Source: Dendrocalamus latiflorus (lineage: Eukaryota > Streptophyta > Magnoliopsida > Poales > Poaceae). Taken from it: DNA of 64,000 nt. Location of the stretch: positions 16,441,100 through 16,505,099 of the forward strand of contig CM029622.1 of assembly GCA_017311315.1 (NCBI GenBank). Direction: 5' to 3'. The position numbers and the translations under genes were made by a program. Numbering within the stretch: the stretch's first letter is position 1; every line of letters starts with the position of its first letter. This document shows positions 1 to 14,300 of this stretch, piece after piece. Under the pieces are notes generated by a model. The model searched no databases, had not been told where the DNA came from, and saw only the letters and a list, made by a program, of their open reading frames with translations.

Positions 1-740
1 CCGCCCGCATCCGAGCCACCTGCTTCGCTTGCCTGCCGGCTGTTCGATCTCCCGTGTGCCACGTGTCATCCATCCGTGAGCCCGACTGTTGTTCATCATC
101 TTCGTTCTAGTTTCTCGCCGTTGCGTTCGTCTCGGTCTCCGCCTATGCCTCGTCGTGCGTGCCTGAGCCGAACTCCGCCTCCATGTCGTGCTCGCCCCCG
201 CCTCCTTGAGGTCCGGATATATAAGCCGCGCCGTCCCCCTCATCCTCTGCACCCCGCAGTCGCCATCGCCGAGAGCTGCTAACCCGTGCGCCGTCGAGTC
301 TATCGTCGTTCTCGCCGTCATCTTCGGTTCCGGTCGCCCTCGTCCCTGCCGTCGGTCGTCGCCACTGCCGACTTCTTCGTCAAGCGCCGCCGCACAACCT
401 GACCACCTCCACTGACCGTTCTTTGTCGCCAGTGAGCCTCGTTGCCGCTCTCGCCGTCTCCTTCCTGGGCCGTCCCGTCTCGCTCGCACCTCGGTTCATG
501 CACTCGCTAGCTCACCCCGTACCCGTGCCTGTGCGCCTCTTTGTCTCCTCCATGGACTTGGTTCTCCATGCACCGGGTAACTGACATGTGGGTCCCCCAT
601 GTCATAAGCACTATATCATCTTTTTGTTATAATTTATTTATGTATGATGTGTATAGATGTGAACTCACTGATATAAATATATATACTAGCTATTGGTCAT
701 AAGACTAATCCAAAACATTTACGATAATTTTGGGTGCTCC
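1..740. other. GC-rich sequence, origin unknown
   Basis: The first 550 bases are rich in CpG and in CTCGTC-like words and then pass into AT-rich DNA. A TATA-like word (TATATAAG, 218-225) lies in the middle, as in many plant LTR promoters. No reading frame here resembles a known protein, and the long frames look like composition effects. It may be the end of an LTR that starts left of the window. The 58.9-64 kb duplicate does not extend this far left. Confidence 0.35.
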
Positions 741-2639
741 CGCGGTTGAGGTTCCCACACAAAAAACATGCCGATGACTCAAATCCTATGCTTTTATGAG
801 GCGTAGTTGTACATCAATTATTTTGGAAAAGTGCCCTGTGGAAAAAGGAGAGAGACGGGATCATCATCGACTGCTGATGACCTCTAATCATCTGTCATAA
901 TCTCACATTTATTATTGTCAGAGCATGGTCGCGTGTCTGAAAACTTGCTGACGGCTCAATCCCTAGACTTTTATGAGGTGTAGTTGTACATCAATTATTT
1001 TGGAAAAGTGCCCTGTGGAAAAGGAGAGATACGGGCATGGGTACGAGCCTATTTATTTAGATTGCGGGTTTTTTTTACAGCTAAATTATTAGTTTAATAA
1101 ATAATAATTATTGATAGAAGTCAAAAGTTAAAACGTTAAGGCTACAATTAGATAATAGCACATGCGTATATACATATACATGATGTGAGTGGCTATATGT
1201 AGGTTGTGTGTATTTGTTTGTACCCAAAAAAAGAAGCTCCATGTAACTCGACGGACCTATGGAACTTATATAAGCTGAAGCGTTAATTAAATTAGTTTAG
1301 CTGGAGAAGCTAAGCTTGTGCTCGGCTAAGCATATCCTGTGTCCCAAAAGAAACGATGTGGCATACTATTTGGCGCGTCTCCGTCAGAAAGAAACGAAAC
1401 GATCTGGCATACTATTTGGCGTGTCTCCTTGAGAAAGACCAACTTGCTAGCGATAAATTTTGAAGACTAGTAAAGTTATGAGCAAATCCACTCAAAATTA
1501 TCGGAAGTGTTATGTAACATTCGCATGATTTTTAGGAGAAAATTAGTCCAATTTCTCACCATTGGATGGGCGTAAATATTCGTACGCCAGCAAGCCCTTC
1601 TTCCTCCTCTTCGGCGATCCCTTCTTCTTCCTCGTTGGTGAGCCCAATAGGAGAATCCCGCCCCCGCCCCTAGGGTTCACCGTTCCTCAGGCATAGAGAG
1701 AGGCTGGGGGCGGTGGCCCGGCAGTAGGGGCGATGGGTGGGGTAGGAGGGTGGTGGGCGTTGCCGGAGGGCGATGGTGGTGGAAGATATTAACTATTAGG
1801 TTGGGTGGAGGCGCACAGCGGGAAGAGGTAGGGGGCGGAGCAGCGAGGTGGGGGGCCACCGGCAGCGGGTGGTGGAGCAGGGGGCGGGGGGCGCGCGGAG
1901 CTGCTTCGGTGACGGGGAGGTGGTGACACCGACGACGAGGAGGGGACAGCGCGGAGGGCGACGAGGAGAGGCAGCACAAAGGGGGTGGCGGGGTTCGGGG
2001 TAGGAGGCGAGCGACGAGGGGTGGGAGGCGGCGGGGATAGGTTTAGGGTTAGGTTTAAATAGGATTTGGCTGGGTGGATCTGGGGCGTTGGATCTACATC
2101 CGATGGTCCGAAAATCTGACTAATTTTGGCTCCAAAGCAGTCGAATGTTGTATAGACATACCCAAAAATTATTCAGAAAATCTAAAGAACGGTATACCGT
2201 TCGGATGCCACATAATTGTATAGATCGGAACCGTTCGATCCGAAGTCAGGTGCACAAATCTCAGAACTCCGTTCCCATGCCCGACTCATTCATTTTCCCC
2301 ACACCACTCCATTCTCACTCCATTCACCCTGCATTCCCCTCGCCACTCTACTACACTCCACAGAAACCTCTAAGCTAGGGTTCCAACTGCCCGTGCCACA
2401 CGGTTCTTCCACATCACCGCAACGCGTCCTCCTCCTCAGCCGTGCATGTAGAGTACGAGTGCGTCGGGAGCCCTAACTCACCGACACGCTCTTCCTCACC
2501 GACACACTCCTCCCTGGCAATCGAATCCACGCGTACAGAGCCGTGCTCCCGTCTGATGACTACATCCGGTGCACGCAACCCCCTCACAGGTACGTTCTTA
2601 CGTGGTTGTAAACTATAGTGGTCGGAGGCTATACGTGAT

Positions 2640-4760
2640 TGAAAGCAAATGTGGTCAGAGCTACAGTGTTTAACTTTCATTGCGTTCCACGAGATTTCAT
2701 CAAGTTTCACGAGGATTTATGACTGATTTGGCTAAGTTTCATGTACGTGTTTCATGACTAGTTTCATGTTGTTTCATAACCAGGTTCATGTTTTAAGTTT
2801 CATAGTGTTTCATGTGGTTTCATCAAGTATCAAGGGGGTTTATTGCCTGATTGGGCTAGGTTTCATGTTTAAGTTTCATTGTGTTTCACGAGATTTCATA
2901 CAGTTTCGTGGGGGTTTATTGACTAAATTTGAATTTAGAAATTTGAACGGGTTCAATCGGAGCTAAGATAAAGAGATATGGACTTCTGGAAGTGTTTTTA
3001 TCATGGTCATAAACCGCAATGGTCGGAGATACAGTGGTTACGAGTGATCGGAGCTACAGTGTTTTGCACATGGTAGGAGCTAGAGTGGTCGTGTGTGGTC
3101 GAAGTCAAAGGCTCTGGTGATCAAAATACCGAGAGTGGTCGAGACAACAACGAACGACAATGGTCGAAGAATACTAGGTTTCATCAAGTTTTAAGAGGGG
3201 GTTTATTGCCTAATTTGGCTACATTTTACGTACAAGTTTCATGGTGTATTGTAGAGTTTCATTGTGTTTCACGAGGTTTCATACAATTTTATATGGGTTT
3301 ATTGATTAAATTTGAATTTAGATATTTGAACAGGTTCAATCGAAGCTAGGATAAAGAAATACGGGCTTCTGGAAGTGTTTCTATTGTGGTCGTAAACCGA
3401 TGTGGTCGGAGGCTATGCGTGGTCAAAAATCTATGTGCGGTCGAAAGCACATGTGGTAGGAACTACAGTGTTTTGTGAGTGGTTAAAGATAAAGTATTTT
3501 GAGTGATCGATGCTATAGTGTTTTTGTGAGTGGTCAGAGCTACAATACTTTTGTGAGTGGTCGACCCTACAGTATTTTCAGCGGTCGGAGCTACAGTGTT
3601 TTTGTGAGTGGTCGGAGCTACAGGCTTTAACGGTCGGAACACCGAGAGTGGTTGGGATGGCAATGAACGACAGTGATCGAAGAAGACAAGGTTTCATCAA
3701 GTTTTAAGGGGGGTTTATTGCCTAATTTGGCTACGTTCCACGTGCAAGTTTCATGTCCAGTTTCATGGAGTTTCATGTTTAAGTTTCATTGTGTTTCACG
3801 AGGTTTCATATAGTTTCATGGGGATTTTATTGACTAAATTTGAATTTAGAAATTTGAATGGGTTCAATCAGAGCTAGTTTGAAGAGAAGAAGAAATACGG
3901 GCTTTTGGAAGTGTTTCTACTGTGGTCGTAAACCGCAGTGGTCGGAGGCTATGCGTGGTCGAAAATCTCTGTGTGGTCGAATGCACATGTGGTCGTAGCT
4001 ACATTATTTCGTGCATGGTTGAAGATACAGTATTTTGTGAGTGGTCGACGCTACAGTATTCTGTGTTTTCATGAGTGGTTGGTGCTATAGTATTTTGAGT
4101 GGTCGGAGCTACAGCCTTTTTGTGAGTGGACAGAGCTACAGTGTTTTTGTGAGTGGACGGAGCTACAGTATTTTTGCGAGTGGTCGGAGTCAAAGGCTTT
4201 GGTGGTTAGAACACCAAGAGTGGTTGGGATGGCAATGAATGGCAGTGGTTGAAGAAGACTAGGTTTCATCAAGTTTTAAGGGGGGTTTATTGACTGATTT
4301 GGGTACATTTCATGTACAAGTTTCATGTTCAGTTTCATGGTGTTTCATGTTTAATTTTTATTGTATTTCACGAGGTTTCATCAAGTTTCATAGGGGGTTT
4401 ATTGACTGATTTGGCTAGGTTTCATATACACATTTCATGATTAGTTTCATGTTGTTTTATAGAGTTTCATGACTAGATTCATGTTTTAAGTTTCATAGTG
4501 TTTCACGTGGTTTCTTCAAGTTTCAACGGGGTTTATTGCCTGATTGGGCTATGTTTCATGTTTAAGTTTTATTGTGTTTCATGGGATTTCATATAGTTTC
4601 ATGGAGGGTTTATTGACTAAATTTGAATTTAAAAATTTGAACGGCTTCAATCGGAGTTAGGATGAAGAAATATGGGCTTATGGGAGTGTTTCTTCATCCT
4701 AACTGAACATCTATGTGTGGTCGAAAGCAAATGTGGTGGGAGCTACAGTGAAAGAATCTC
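2640..4760. repeat. Upstream minisatellite, TTTCATG and TGGTCGGAGCTACAG modules
   Basis: The block alternates two kinds of short imperfect repeat: TTTCATG-rich stretches and GTGGTCGGAGCTACAGTGTTT-like stretches. These are arranged in larger irregular units. A shared anchor (AAATTTGAATTTAG or a close variant) recurs at about 2925, 3308, 3836 and 4619, so the larger unit is present about four times with spacings of about 380 to 780 bp. The short frames in this block follow from the repeats and are not genes. Confidence 0.8.
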
Positions 4761-5328
4761 AAATAAAGTGAAATCAGGCATTTCATCGAACACGTTGCAT
4801 GCAAAGCAGGATTTGTTTGGGGTGGGGTAGCGAGAAGAGCATGAATCTTGCCTAAGACATGGTAGTCTAACAAGCTTGGGGATTGGTGTCAACGTTTCAA
4901 ACTCTATAACATTTCAGGCTTAGGAGACTTGAAGCCAGCGTAGCTCATGAGTTCGGCAAAACGGGGTTCTGAGCTAGTCGGATGAGAATGGCATCGCTTG
5001 TGAGCTCTACGGCGTGGTGTCGCTCGCGCTCTGTGCATGCGACTAAGGAGGAAGGACGGCACGGCGCGAGTGACGCAGGAGAAAGGTGGCGCCGAGGTTT
5101 TGCGCCTGATCATGTCGGGAAGGATGGTATCGCATGCACGATGGAGGAAGGAAGGGTGGAGACTAAGAGATAATGGATGGTTACATGCTATATTGTTTGG
5201 ATCAGGCCCGAACGGTATAGGGTTCTGTTCTTCTGTAGTCGCTCTCAAAATTATTTGCTTCCGCGTTTGTGTTAGGTCATACCTGAGCGTATCCGTGGGG
5301 TAACGGGCAGGATGGCGAGGCGCACGTC

Positions 5329-5335
5329 TATTTAA
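5329..5335 (+). promoter_or_regulatory. TATA box of SCPL copy A
   Basis: TATTTAA stands 57 bases before the ATG at 5392, a normal place for a plant TATA box. It is preserved at the matching place upstream of copy C (63265-63271), which supports it as the core promoter. Confidence 0.7.
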
Positions 5336-5391
5336 GCTGTTGCTGGCCACAATGCTACTCGCGCTAGCAGCAAGCCACTGCATCCTCGCAA

Positions 5392-8300
5392 ATGGACAGG
5401 TCCTCCTATCCGCTTGCTCTGCTCTCGCTCCTCTGCCTCTCTCTGCTCCGCGCCAGTTCCGCCGCTCCGGTCACCTCGGGCACCCCCGACGGCACGGAAC
5501 TGTGGGGATACGTCGAAGTCCGACCAAGTATTTCTCTTGCCAATCATTGTCAATGCTCATGTTGGCCATATATCTTTTTTTTACGCGTTTAACTACAGAG
5601 GCTCACCTGTTCTGGTGGTACTACAAGAGCCCGCAGAGGCCGTCGACGCCGACGAAGCCATGGCCGACCGTCCTCTGGCTAGAGGGCGGCCCGGTACTGT
5701 CGTCTCTCCTCCTCCCTCTCACAGCTTCTTCTTCTCTGCATCCACAACTCATGCAATCGTCATCACCATCTTCTCGATCAGGGATTGTCGGGCGTCGGGT
5801 TCGGCAACTTCGTGGAGGTCGGGCCGCTCGACGTCAACCTGAAGCCGCGCAACTCGACGTGGCTGCAGAAGGCCGACCTCATCTTTGTGGTCCGTCAGAC
5901 ACAAAGAATTCTTCTTCCTCTTAATTCCTTCTCCCTGTTTCTTCTTCCTGGCCTTCTATGTGTATGTCAGCTGATTTGCGATGTTAATCGCGGCAGGACA
6001 ACCCGGTGGGTGTCGGGTACAGCTACGCGGAGGACCCGAGCGTGCTGGTGAGGACCGACTGGCAGGCGGCCACGGACGTCACCACGCTCCTCAAGGCGCT
6101 CGCCAAGGAGGTGCCCACCCTGAAGAGCAGCCCGCTGTTCCTCGTGGGCGAGTCCTACGGCGGCAAGTACGCCGCCACGCTCGGCGTCTCCGTCGCCAGG
6201 GCCATCCACGCCGGCGACCTCAAGCTCACGCTCGGAGGCAAAGATTAATTGATTTAGTTCCCACGCAATGAAACAGAAAAGAATAATTGATTCTACTTCC
6301 TCTAATTCCAAATATAGATCGTTTTAGGCGGTGACACGATTTGTAAATTGACATTTTGAAATCAATTTCTATTAAAATATATTTCTTGCAATAAAAATAA
6401 TTATATATTAGGAAAATATTTTTAACGATAGACCTAGTAGTACTAATTTCATGCTATTAATCCTGGCAATTTTTATATATTAGAGCATCTCCAGCAGGAG
6501 CCCTCAAATCAAGGCCCTTATTTTTGATTTGAGGGCTCTCCTAACATTTGAGATGTTGATTTTTTTTGCATCTACTCCAGCAGCAGCTCTCAAATCAGGA
6601 CCCTCAAATTCATCCTAATAGACACTGCCATATGGGACCCATTCATCATCCTAAACCAAAATTTGAGGGCTGAGGACAAAAACACAAGTCCAGCAGGGCC
6701 CCTACTTAGGCCCTCAAAAGTAGGGGCCTCCTCCAGGGTCCCAGGAATGAGGGCTTGATGGGTGAATTTGAGGGCTTCCTACTTTTGAGGGCCTGAGTAG
6801 GGGTCCTGCTGGATCTGTGTTTTTGTCCTCAGCCTTTAAATTTTGATTTAGGGGCTTGTTTGAGGGTCCTGCTGGAATTGCTCTTAATGGCCGGTAGAGA
6901 GTCTAGTACAGATTCTAAAACGTCTAATATTTGGAATCGAAGTTAGTATCATTCTGTGTGATTGCTGCTCTTTTGTTTCCCGGTAGGTGTCGCGCTCGGG
7001 GATAGCTGGATCTCGCCAGAGGATTTCACGGTGAGCAAATGGCCGAGCAGCAATCATTTCTTGGATCTTTCAGTGTACGTTTCAGTGCTTGAAACGGGTG
7101 CTCTGGATGCAGCTCTCGTACGCGCCGCTGCTCCTGGACGTGTCGAGGCTGGACGACAACGCCGGCGACGACGCAAAGAAGTAAGCACCGGCCTGCAGGC
7201 TAATCTACTACTGTCCCTCTCTTGGTTCTTGCTTCTCGGCGCTTTAAAACAAAAGAACTCAATCACATGCGCGCGCGAATTGTGGTGTCAGGAAGGCGGA
7301 GACGGTGAGGGAGCAGATCGCGGCGGGGCAGCTCGCCGCCTCGCAGAAGTCGTGGACGGAGCTGCTGGATTTCATCCGCTCCAAGAGCGCCAGCGTCGTA
7401 AGTGTTGACTGTTGACTGCAACGCTCAGCTATCAGCCATGTGCTTCTCATTTTCTTTGCATCACCGGATGACTAGCGAAGTGCCACGCATTCCGGTCGAA
7501 TATTTTTTTTGGATATAGCGGTAGAATATATTTAAGACTTTTTTTAAAATAATCAACTTTTAATTCCGAATTAGAATATTATACCCGCGTTTTTTTATTT
7601 TACAGAAATGACCATCTGTCGCCGCACGGTTAGGCAACATAGGCAAATCGCCCAACCGTTAAGTGACTTTCCCACGTCGCCCAAACCGTGCGGTCTAGTC
7701 GTCCAACAATTGGGCGACATTAGTAAGTCATCTAACGATTGAGTGACTATTTGCTGTCAGCCCATCTTTTTTTCTTAGATCTAACACCCTCACGGGTTCT
7801 CTCATCATTTCTCTCGCAAGAGGAACGAGAGGAGCTTGAGAGAGGTGAAAAAAAGAGGGAGAAAAGAAGAGCGGTAAAAGGTTGTGAGAGAAGGAGAAGC
7901 AGCGAAGCTCGGAAGAGGAAGAGAAGAAGACATGGTGGACTAGAGGAGGTCGGGAGAGAGAGTGAAGGAGAGGAGAGGAAATTGAAAGAGGGAGTAAAGG
8001 AGAGGAGAGGAGCTCGGGAGAAGGAGAGAAGAAGAGAAGAGGAGCTCGTGAGGTTAGAGAGGAAGATGAAGGAAGCTCATTAATAAGAAGAAAATATATT
8101 CACGTGAAGATAATAGCCTCGTCCATTCTTATTTTCATCTGAATATACACAATGTGTAGTTACGTATTTGTTTAGCACGTATTTAGTGAATCCATGTTGA
8201 CGAATGGTAATATTTGTAGTGAGAAATCAGTCATGTCGGAACCCACAATATTGAAAGTGCATTATGGTGTTGGCATCATTTGTAAAGGTCCATATGGTGT

Positions 8301-11300
8301 TGACCTGGGTAGTTTTTTTCAAGTTAGTATGGTATTCCCGAACGCGGAGAATGCTCGAATTGGTGATGTCCTATACTGGCTCACACGTAGCTTCTCCTTG
8401 GACCCCGATGTGTGCGGTATCGTCCTACATGGGCTTTAGAGTCAGTCTTCCATAGACATTCGGTGGGAGTTGAGGAGACTGATGCGCATGGTTACGTGGA
8501 AGGGCTTTGTGGAGGGCTACTGGCGACTTAGTTACGAGTGCATGCTACTCGTGCAACCATGTCCGAAGAGTCACAGGAGGTTCAGTTGGTGGGAACTGCT
8601 CAGGCGCGCAGCACGAGGTTCATCAAGAGGACGTCGTGGGCGATATTGCATCGGTAGAACCAGAATATCACACACCACATGATGAGCCCACCTGACAGGC
8701 AGATGCAGATATTGCTGGGGCAAATCACAAAGATTACACGACGCAAGCTGAGCCCACTAGACAAGTAGATGCAGGGGAGTATGTTGACAACATAGTGCAT
8801 CAGATGGAGATCGATGACCAGACAGCCTGGGCCGAGGAAGAAAGTTTAGAAAAGGATGGTGATGACTCTTCCAATAAGGACGAAGATCCCATGCCGCAGG
8901 CATAGAATAGGGTGGATGCTGAGGGTCTTTCTATGCACGACAAGCATGAATCACCATGGGAGTACTATGTTACGGAGGTTCGGCTTCATGCAATGTTTAT
9001 TGATAAGGGATCACTGCAAGATGCTATTAAGTTGTGGGCTTTGTCCATGCAGTGGACATTTCAGGTCCTAAAAGCTTGCCCGGAGCAGCACACTATGGTC
9101 TGTGAGTAGGTTGGCTACTCTTGGTATGTGCACGCACACAGACCTAAGTATGAGACTCACTGGATTGTCTCGAAGGTGGAGCCGCACTCCTGCATACTCA
9201 GTAGTGTTTTGTTGAAGTATCACAGCCTGACGTCCACCTTCATAGCCAACCTCATGTATGGTGAGATAGTAAAGAAGAAGGACCTGGAGTTCAAGCACAT
9301 CATGGTAGCTATTGAGCACAAATTCAAGTACAAGATTAGCTACACCAAGGCATGGCGTGCGAAGTAGAAGGTTTTGGAAAAGAGGTTTGGTTCTTTTGAG
9401 GCGGCTTATGACAACCTTCCTCATATGCTCGAGGTGCTATGGGACAGGAACCCAGGCACACACATTGTTGTGAAGGACAAGTCGTCCAGAAGACCGCCCG
9501 ATTACCTGGTTTTCACAGGATCTTCGTAGCCTTTGGTGCCTGCATCGACACTTTCAGGCATTACTAGTGATCTTAGTCAACGGGACATTTCTAATAGGGG
9601 AATAGAAGGAGTAGATCCTGAAGCAATTGGTGTTGATGGCAATTATCAGATTCTACCCTTGGCCATCACATTCGTCGAAAGTGAGAATTTTGATAGCTAG
9701 TTGTGGTTCCTTCAACATGTGAAGAAGAGAGTAGTTGGGGCATAGCCTGATGTCTATATAATCCATGATCGCCACCCCAGGATGATAAAGGCCATAAGAA
9801 AACTTCAGCAAGGCCCAGAGGAGCTGTTCCCTTGGCTAGACATGAGGAACAGATGGTGCATTCAGTATCTAGGGGGCCAACTTCTTCAAACAGTTCTCGT
9901 AGCAACCATTGATGAAGTTGTTCAAGAGGCTGGCCATGCAGAACCAGCAGCGTAAATTTGATGCGCTGTGAAAGATGTTGGAGGAACACATCATGAAGCA
10001 CGTCGTTGGGATGAACAAGTAGCCAGCCATTCCTGGGGCGGCGTAACCCGAACGCCTCACACCATTGATGGAGTTTAACCCTCCCGATGTGATGCAGAGG
10101 ATCTCGAGGAATATCAAATGCTTCTCCCATTGGATTGAGGCTGAGCCTTTGGAGATGTGGTCATTGTTGCACGATACAAACGATGCGATGTAAGGCATAA
10201 TGACCACTAACCTTATGCAAGTGTACAACTGGGTTCTTAGGGGTGTCCATTCTCAGCTCGTCATCACCATCGTCAAAGGCATTCTTCAAAGTACAATTGG
10301 ATATTTCAGGGAAAGGCATGCAAATATAGCACTTCATACAGTCAACCCACATACACCGTACTGCTCGAAGATCACAACATACATACAGGCCAAGACTGAG
10401 AAGGGTCAGTCGCACACGGTCTACGTGATGGGTAATACGAAGCATTGTTTTGACATGCCCCTTTAGGATAGAGCCGGATTTGGGGCTGCTCGCTCTCTTG
10501 TTATACACGAGATGTGCATTGGAGATCATGTAAACAAACCTAGCTGCATATGTAATAGCTAAAGCTCCTGCACAAGCCATGCTCTCATATCCTCGCCGCA
10601 TGTAGGGCTATCAACATGGACTCATCAAACTTCACGTCGGAGTACTTCATGAAGGAGAGGGTGTTGTAGGCGTGGTGCGGTGAGCTAAGAGGCTTTAGGG
10701 TTGTCGACAACTTTTCCACGTCGGATATTGCATAGATGGCTTGGATTTCGAATCTTGACCTATGAAGAGTGGGAAGGGCCGTTGGCAGAGTGGCATCAGG
10801 AACGATATGGGCGAAGGGGAAGCTAGATCGGCGGGTAGACGTTTAGTGGCTGTGGCCAGGAAGGCCACACTACGAGACATTGTAAGGCACCTACCGACGA
10901 GTAGGAACACTGGTGTGAAGTGCCATGTGCCTTGGTGTGTGTGTACTGGTATTAAGATTACAAATGCTATCTTGTTGTAACTTTATTTGCAAACTTTAAC
11001 TTTATTTGTAGTGTCAATTCGTGAAGTGCAGCACAATTTCTTCTTGTGTGTGTACTGGTACTAAGAGTACAAATGCTATCAGCTTGTAACTTCATTTGCA
11101 AACTTCAACTTTATTTGACAACCTTGCGCGGTGACAAAACCAAATAGGGCAGCTTTAAGCAGCTACATGATGCTACACTAGTCCATGAATTATCCGGCAT
11201 GCTGCTACCTCACGAACGCAAATTTGCCCAAACTGAATTGGACTTGTGAAGTGTACACCGCATTGGGTTAGGCTATAAGTACTACCTCTTCCGTAGCATG

Positions 11301-14300
11301 TTTTCCTACACCACGATTGCAACACTACATTATTAGCATGGAGAAGCAATAGGAGGTGATCACTCGACTCACAAGGGTTGTTATAGCCTGAGACGAACAA
11401 GTGGAGCATGCTAGGAGGGCACCTCCACGAAGCAAAGCCCCCCATACCTCCAACCCGGAAGCAAAGTCCCCCGTACCTCTAACCCCAATCCATACCTTAA
11501 TATTCCCACCGAGTGTTCGCCACAAGACCCACCTATGGGGGAGACGCCCCCTCTGTTGGTGCAGGGATGCATGCAAATTCTTCAAGTCCAAGGAGCGGTT
11601 GAGTTTGGGTATGCATTATTGGGGTTGCGGTAACTACGCTTGGGACTATCTTGACTGGTGTTGAGACATGGCCCGCTACCAGCAGCCGGTAAGAATGGGT
11701 TTCAATATATTCCCCTATTAGTTCTGTTGTATGGCCTATACTAACAAGCTCTCTCCTCTTCCTGTAGTCTCTGGATCCGCTATGCACCTACCGTAAATGG
11801 ATCGACCGAGATATCCACCCGCACGACCAGTGGACTCTAGACTACGAGGAGTGGGATGCCCAGATGGCACGCAAGAGAATGGATGAGCGACGCCGCAACA
11901 AAGATCAAAGCGAGCGTATCCAGCGTGAGACGCAATCTCACCTGGAGGCATGTAGGCGCAGGGAGCGGGAGACTTGTGAGGAGGAGTGCGAGAGAAGGCA
12001 CGAATTGGTGGCCAAGGCTGTGGCCGATGATGAGGACTACAACGCCGAGTTGGGCCGCAAGGGCGAATGATCATGTTCCATGCAGTAGTTCGACGCTCTT
12101 CATCCACATGTCGCATGTATTTCTAACTCCCTACCAACCATAGGAAGAAGAATCTTCTTTGTCCTACAGTAACATACCATGGCAGACGGTGAAGGGACAG
12201 TCCAATCGGGGTCACCGATGCAAGACCATCCCCTTAAAATGAGGGAGGACATCGGTCCTAACTACCACTTAATGCCAAACAAGCGTGCTCAATTGGCAAT
12301 GCAGACACAGGAAGGACATAATCGTGCAGGTCTTGGATGGCCAGTTCAAAGACGGACGATGTTTATTCAAATGCCCACACTTTGGGGTACAATTAGCCAA
12401 CAATTTATTTTCTGTTATTACTAATAGAGCTTCCATGTTAACCCTCCTTTCCAGTAGGTGGCGAAATGCAACTTTTCCTGTTGGATCAATTCTCCCTATG
12501 AACGCCATGTTGTGATGTACATTGATACATTGCGGAACCAAATCTTAGAGTTGGAGGTGCGGATTGACAAACTCAATGAGCAGAACGATGACATCCACCA
12601 ATAGATGCAACGCAAGAGGGGCAACGAGGAGGTTGTCAACATAGGAAGTTCTTATGATTCCACTTGCTGTTGCGCGAAATCTAGCCGTACATGTGCGTGC
12701 CACCAGTGGCGGAACCAGGATTTAGTTACGCCCCAGCTAAACTCTAACAACCTAAAACTAACGCTAATTTGTACCCATACCACGATATAACAACAGTATA
12801 TCATAATTGGTTAATTGCATTATTGATATGAAACTTGAGTTTAATATTAAACAAGTAAACATGAAGCATAATAAGAAAAACATAGCATAATATCAAAATA
12901 TAAAAAATGTAACATGACATAGATACAATTTGAGTACCCAAATTACGAAGATTTGCTCTCTATCCTATCCTGTCATTTCTTCATTGATAGTTGGACATGA
13001 ACCAGAACCTGTAAAGACAACATATGAGAGTATTGTGAGTTGTGGAGAAACTGCAGTGTGCCCAAATTTTAGCTCACCAGAGGCATGATGGGATTAGAAT
13101 ACCTCCTCTAAGGGGGAACTTCCATTGTTCTGGTGATCATTTTGAATGCTATGAAGCTGAGGGCTTGAGGGAGGACTGTCAATGTCAGCCCTTTGCACCG
13201 CTTCTGTTGACTCAGCATTTCCAGATGGAATCCGCCTAGAATGTTGTCTGACTCTAACTAAAGGTTGTTCCTCAACATCTTCAATATCCTCCTGGAAGTT
13301 CTCTTCATCTATCGATTGCCCAAAAGTTCCAACATTCCCTGCAGTTAGTCCTTGCCTCCAACAAGAAAGGATGTGTATGATGAATCAGCTACTAATAGAT
13401 AGAAGCAGGTTAGACTGAGGTTATTACATAGGACACACATTGCTTGTGCTTAGCGAATCAAAACTGACTTAAAATGACACAGTCATTGGATAAGGTAGAC
13501 TGCCACTGCAATAACACATTGCATAAACTGAAAGCATAAAAAAACTCATGGCTGGTGGAACAATGGGCACTGAGGAAGCGATATACACTGATGGGAACCT
13601 ATCAACTTACTGATATATGAATAATTGAACATAAGTTAGTACATCTGTACATGGATAACAATATTTGATAGTCACCTTTCAACTGTACCACTTGCTCCTT
13701 CAATGTCTTCCTTATCAGATAAATCAGAAGATAAATCCGAAGAAGGGTGGCGCCGGGAGGCGGGGCAGGCCGGGAAGAGGGGCGGCGCCGGGAGGCAGGG
13801 CAGGCCGGCAAGAAGCGGCGTCGCTTTTTCGGCTTCGGTTAGGGTTCTGACTTCTGAGCAATGAGCAGGCGAGGGCGAGCGAGCGCCGTGGGCGTTGGGT
13901 AGAGACGTGAGTCAAGGAATGGCCATTGGGCCGAGCGAGCGCCGAGTGCGTGATGGGTCGCGCGGCACCAAGGCTGACGGGCTGGCGATTGGGCTACCTG
14001 GGCTGAATGCTAACAATTTACCCCAAGCTGGGCTATACACTGTATTGTTTTCACGCCCTAGGCTAGAGCCCACCTTGCCATGGGCCTAATTCCACCCATG
14101 CGTGCCACTATAACGACGCCTAGCCATGTCCGAGGCGCCCCTTATGCAACACTCTATGTGGATAGTGCCAGACACCTTCTACTAGTAGCCACCCTCTCAA
14201 GGGCAATCAATCTGCTATCCAAAGCCTGTTCAACAATGCTAACCAGGCAAAAATTTACATTTTTGAGGCATCCATGTCTTCCAGTCTAGGGGGTTCATGG

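Larger units (their letters stand above)
741..5391 (+). other. Duplicated upstream region of SCPL copy A
   Basis: This segment and 58925-63329 match in order along their length. Shared landmarks include the CCCACACAAAAAA word, a short segment ending GTCAGAGCATGGTC, a GC-rich block (1600-2050 and 59800-60250), a minisatellite (2640-4760 and 60790-62660) and a TATA box. The GC-rich block has long proline-rich frames on the minus strand but no recognisable domain. No gene is supported between 741 and 5391. Some of it may be older mobile DNA that was already present when the locus duplicated. Confidence 0.75.

Noticed and set aside
1677..1979. Proline-rich minus-strand frame of 100 codons, with a counterpart at 59885-60391
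   Set aside because: The frame is not preserved between the two duplicated copies (different lengths and frames), and it has no domain. It is GC-rich composition.
6962..7408. Open frame of 148 codons running across SCPL exons 5 to 7
   Set aside because: It reads through intron DNA in frames different from the carboxypeptidase; the exon pieces with correct splice sites explain the region.
7810..8080. Glu/Arg/Lys-rich frame on the + strand
   Set aside because: A purine-biased simple sequence in an intron, with no domain or start context.
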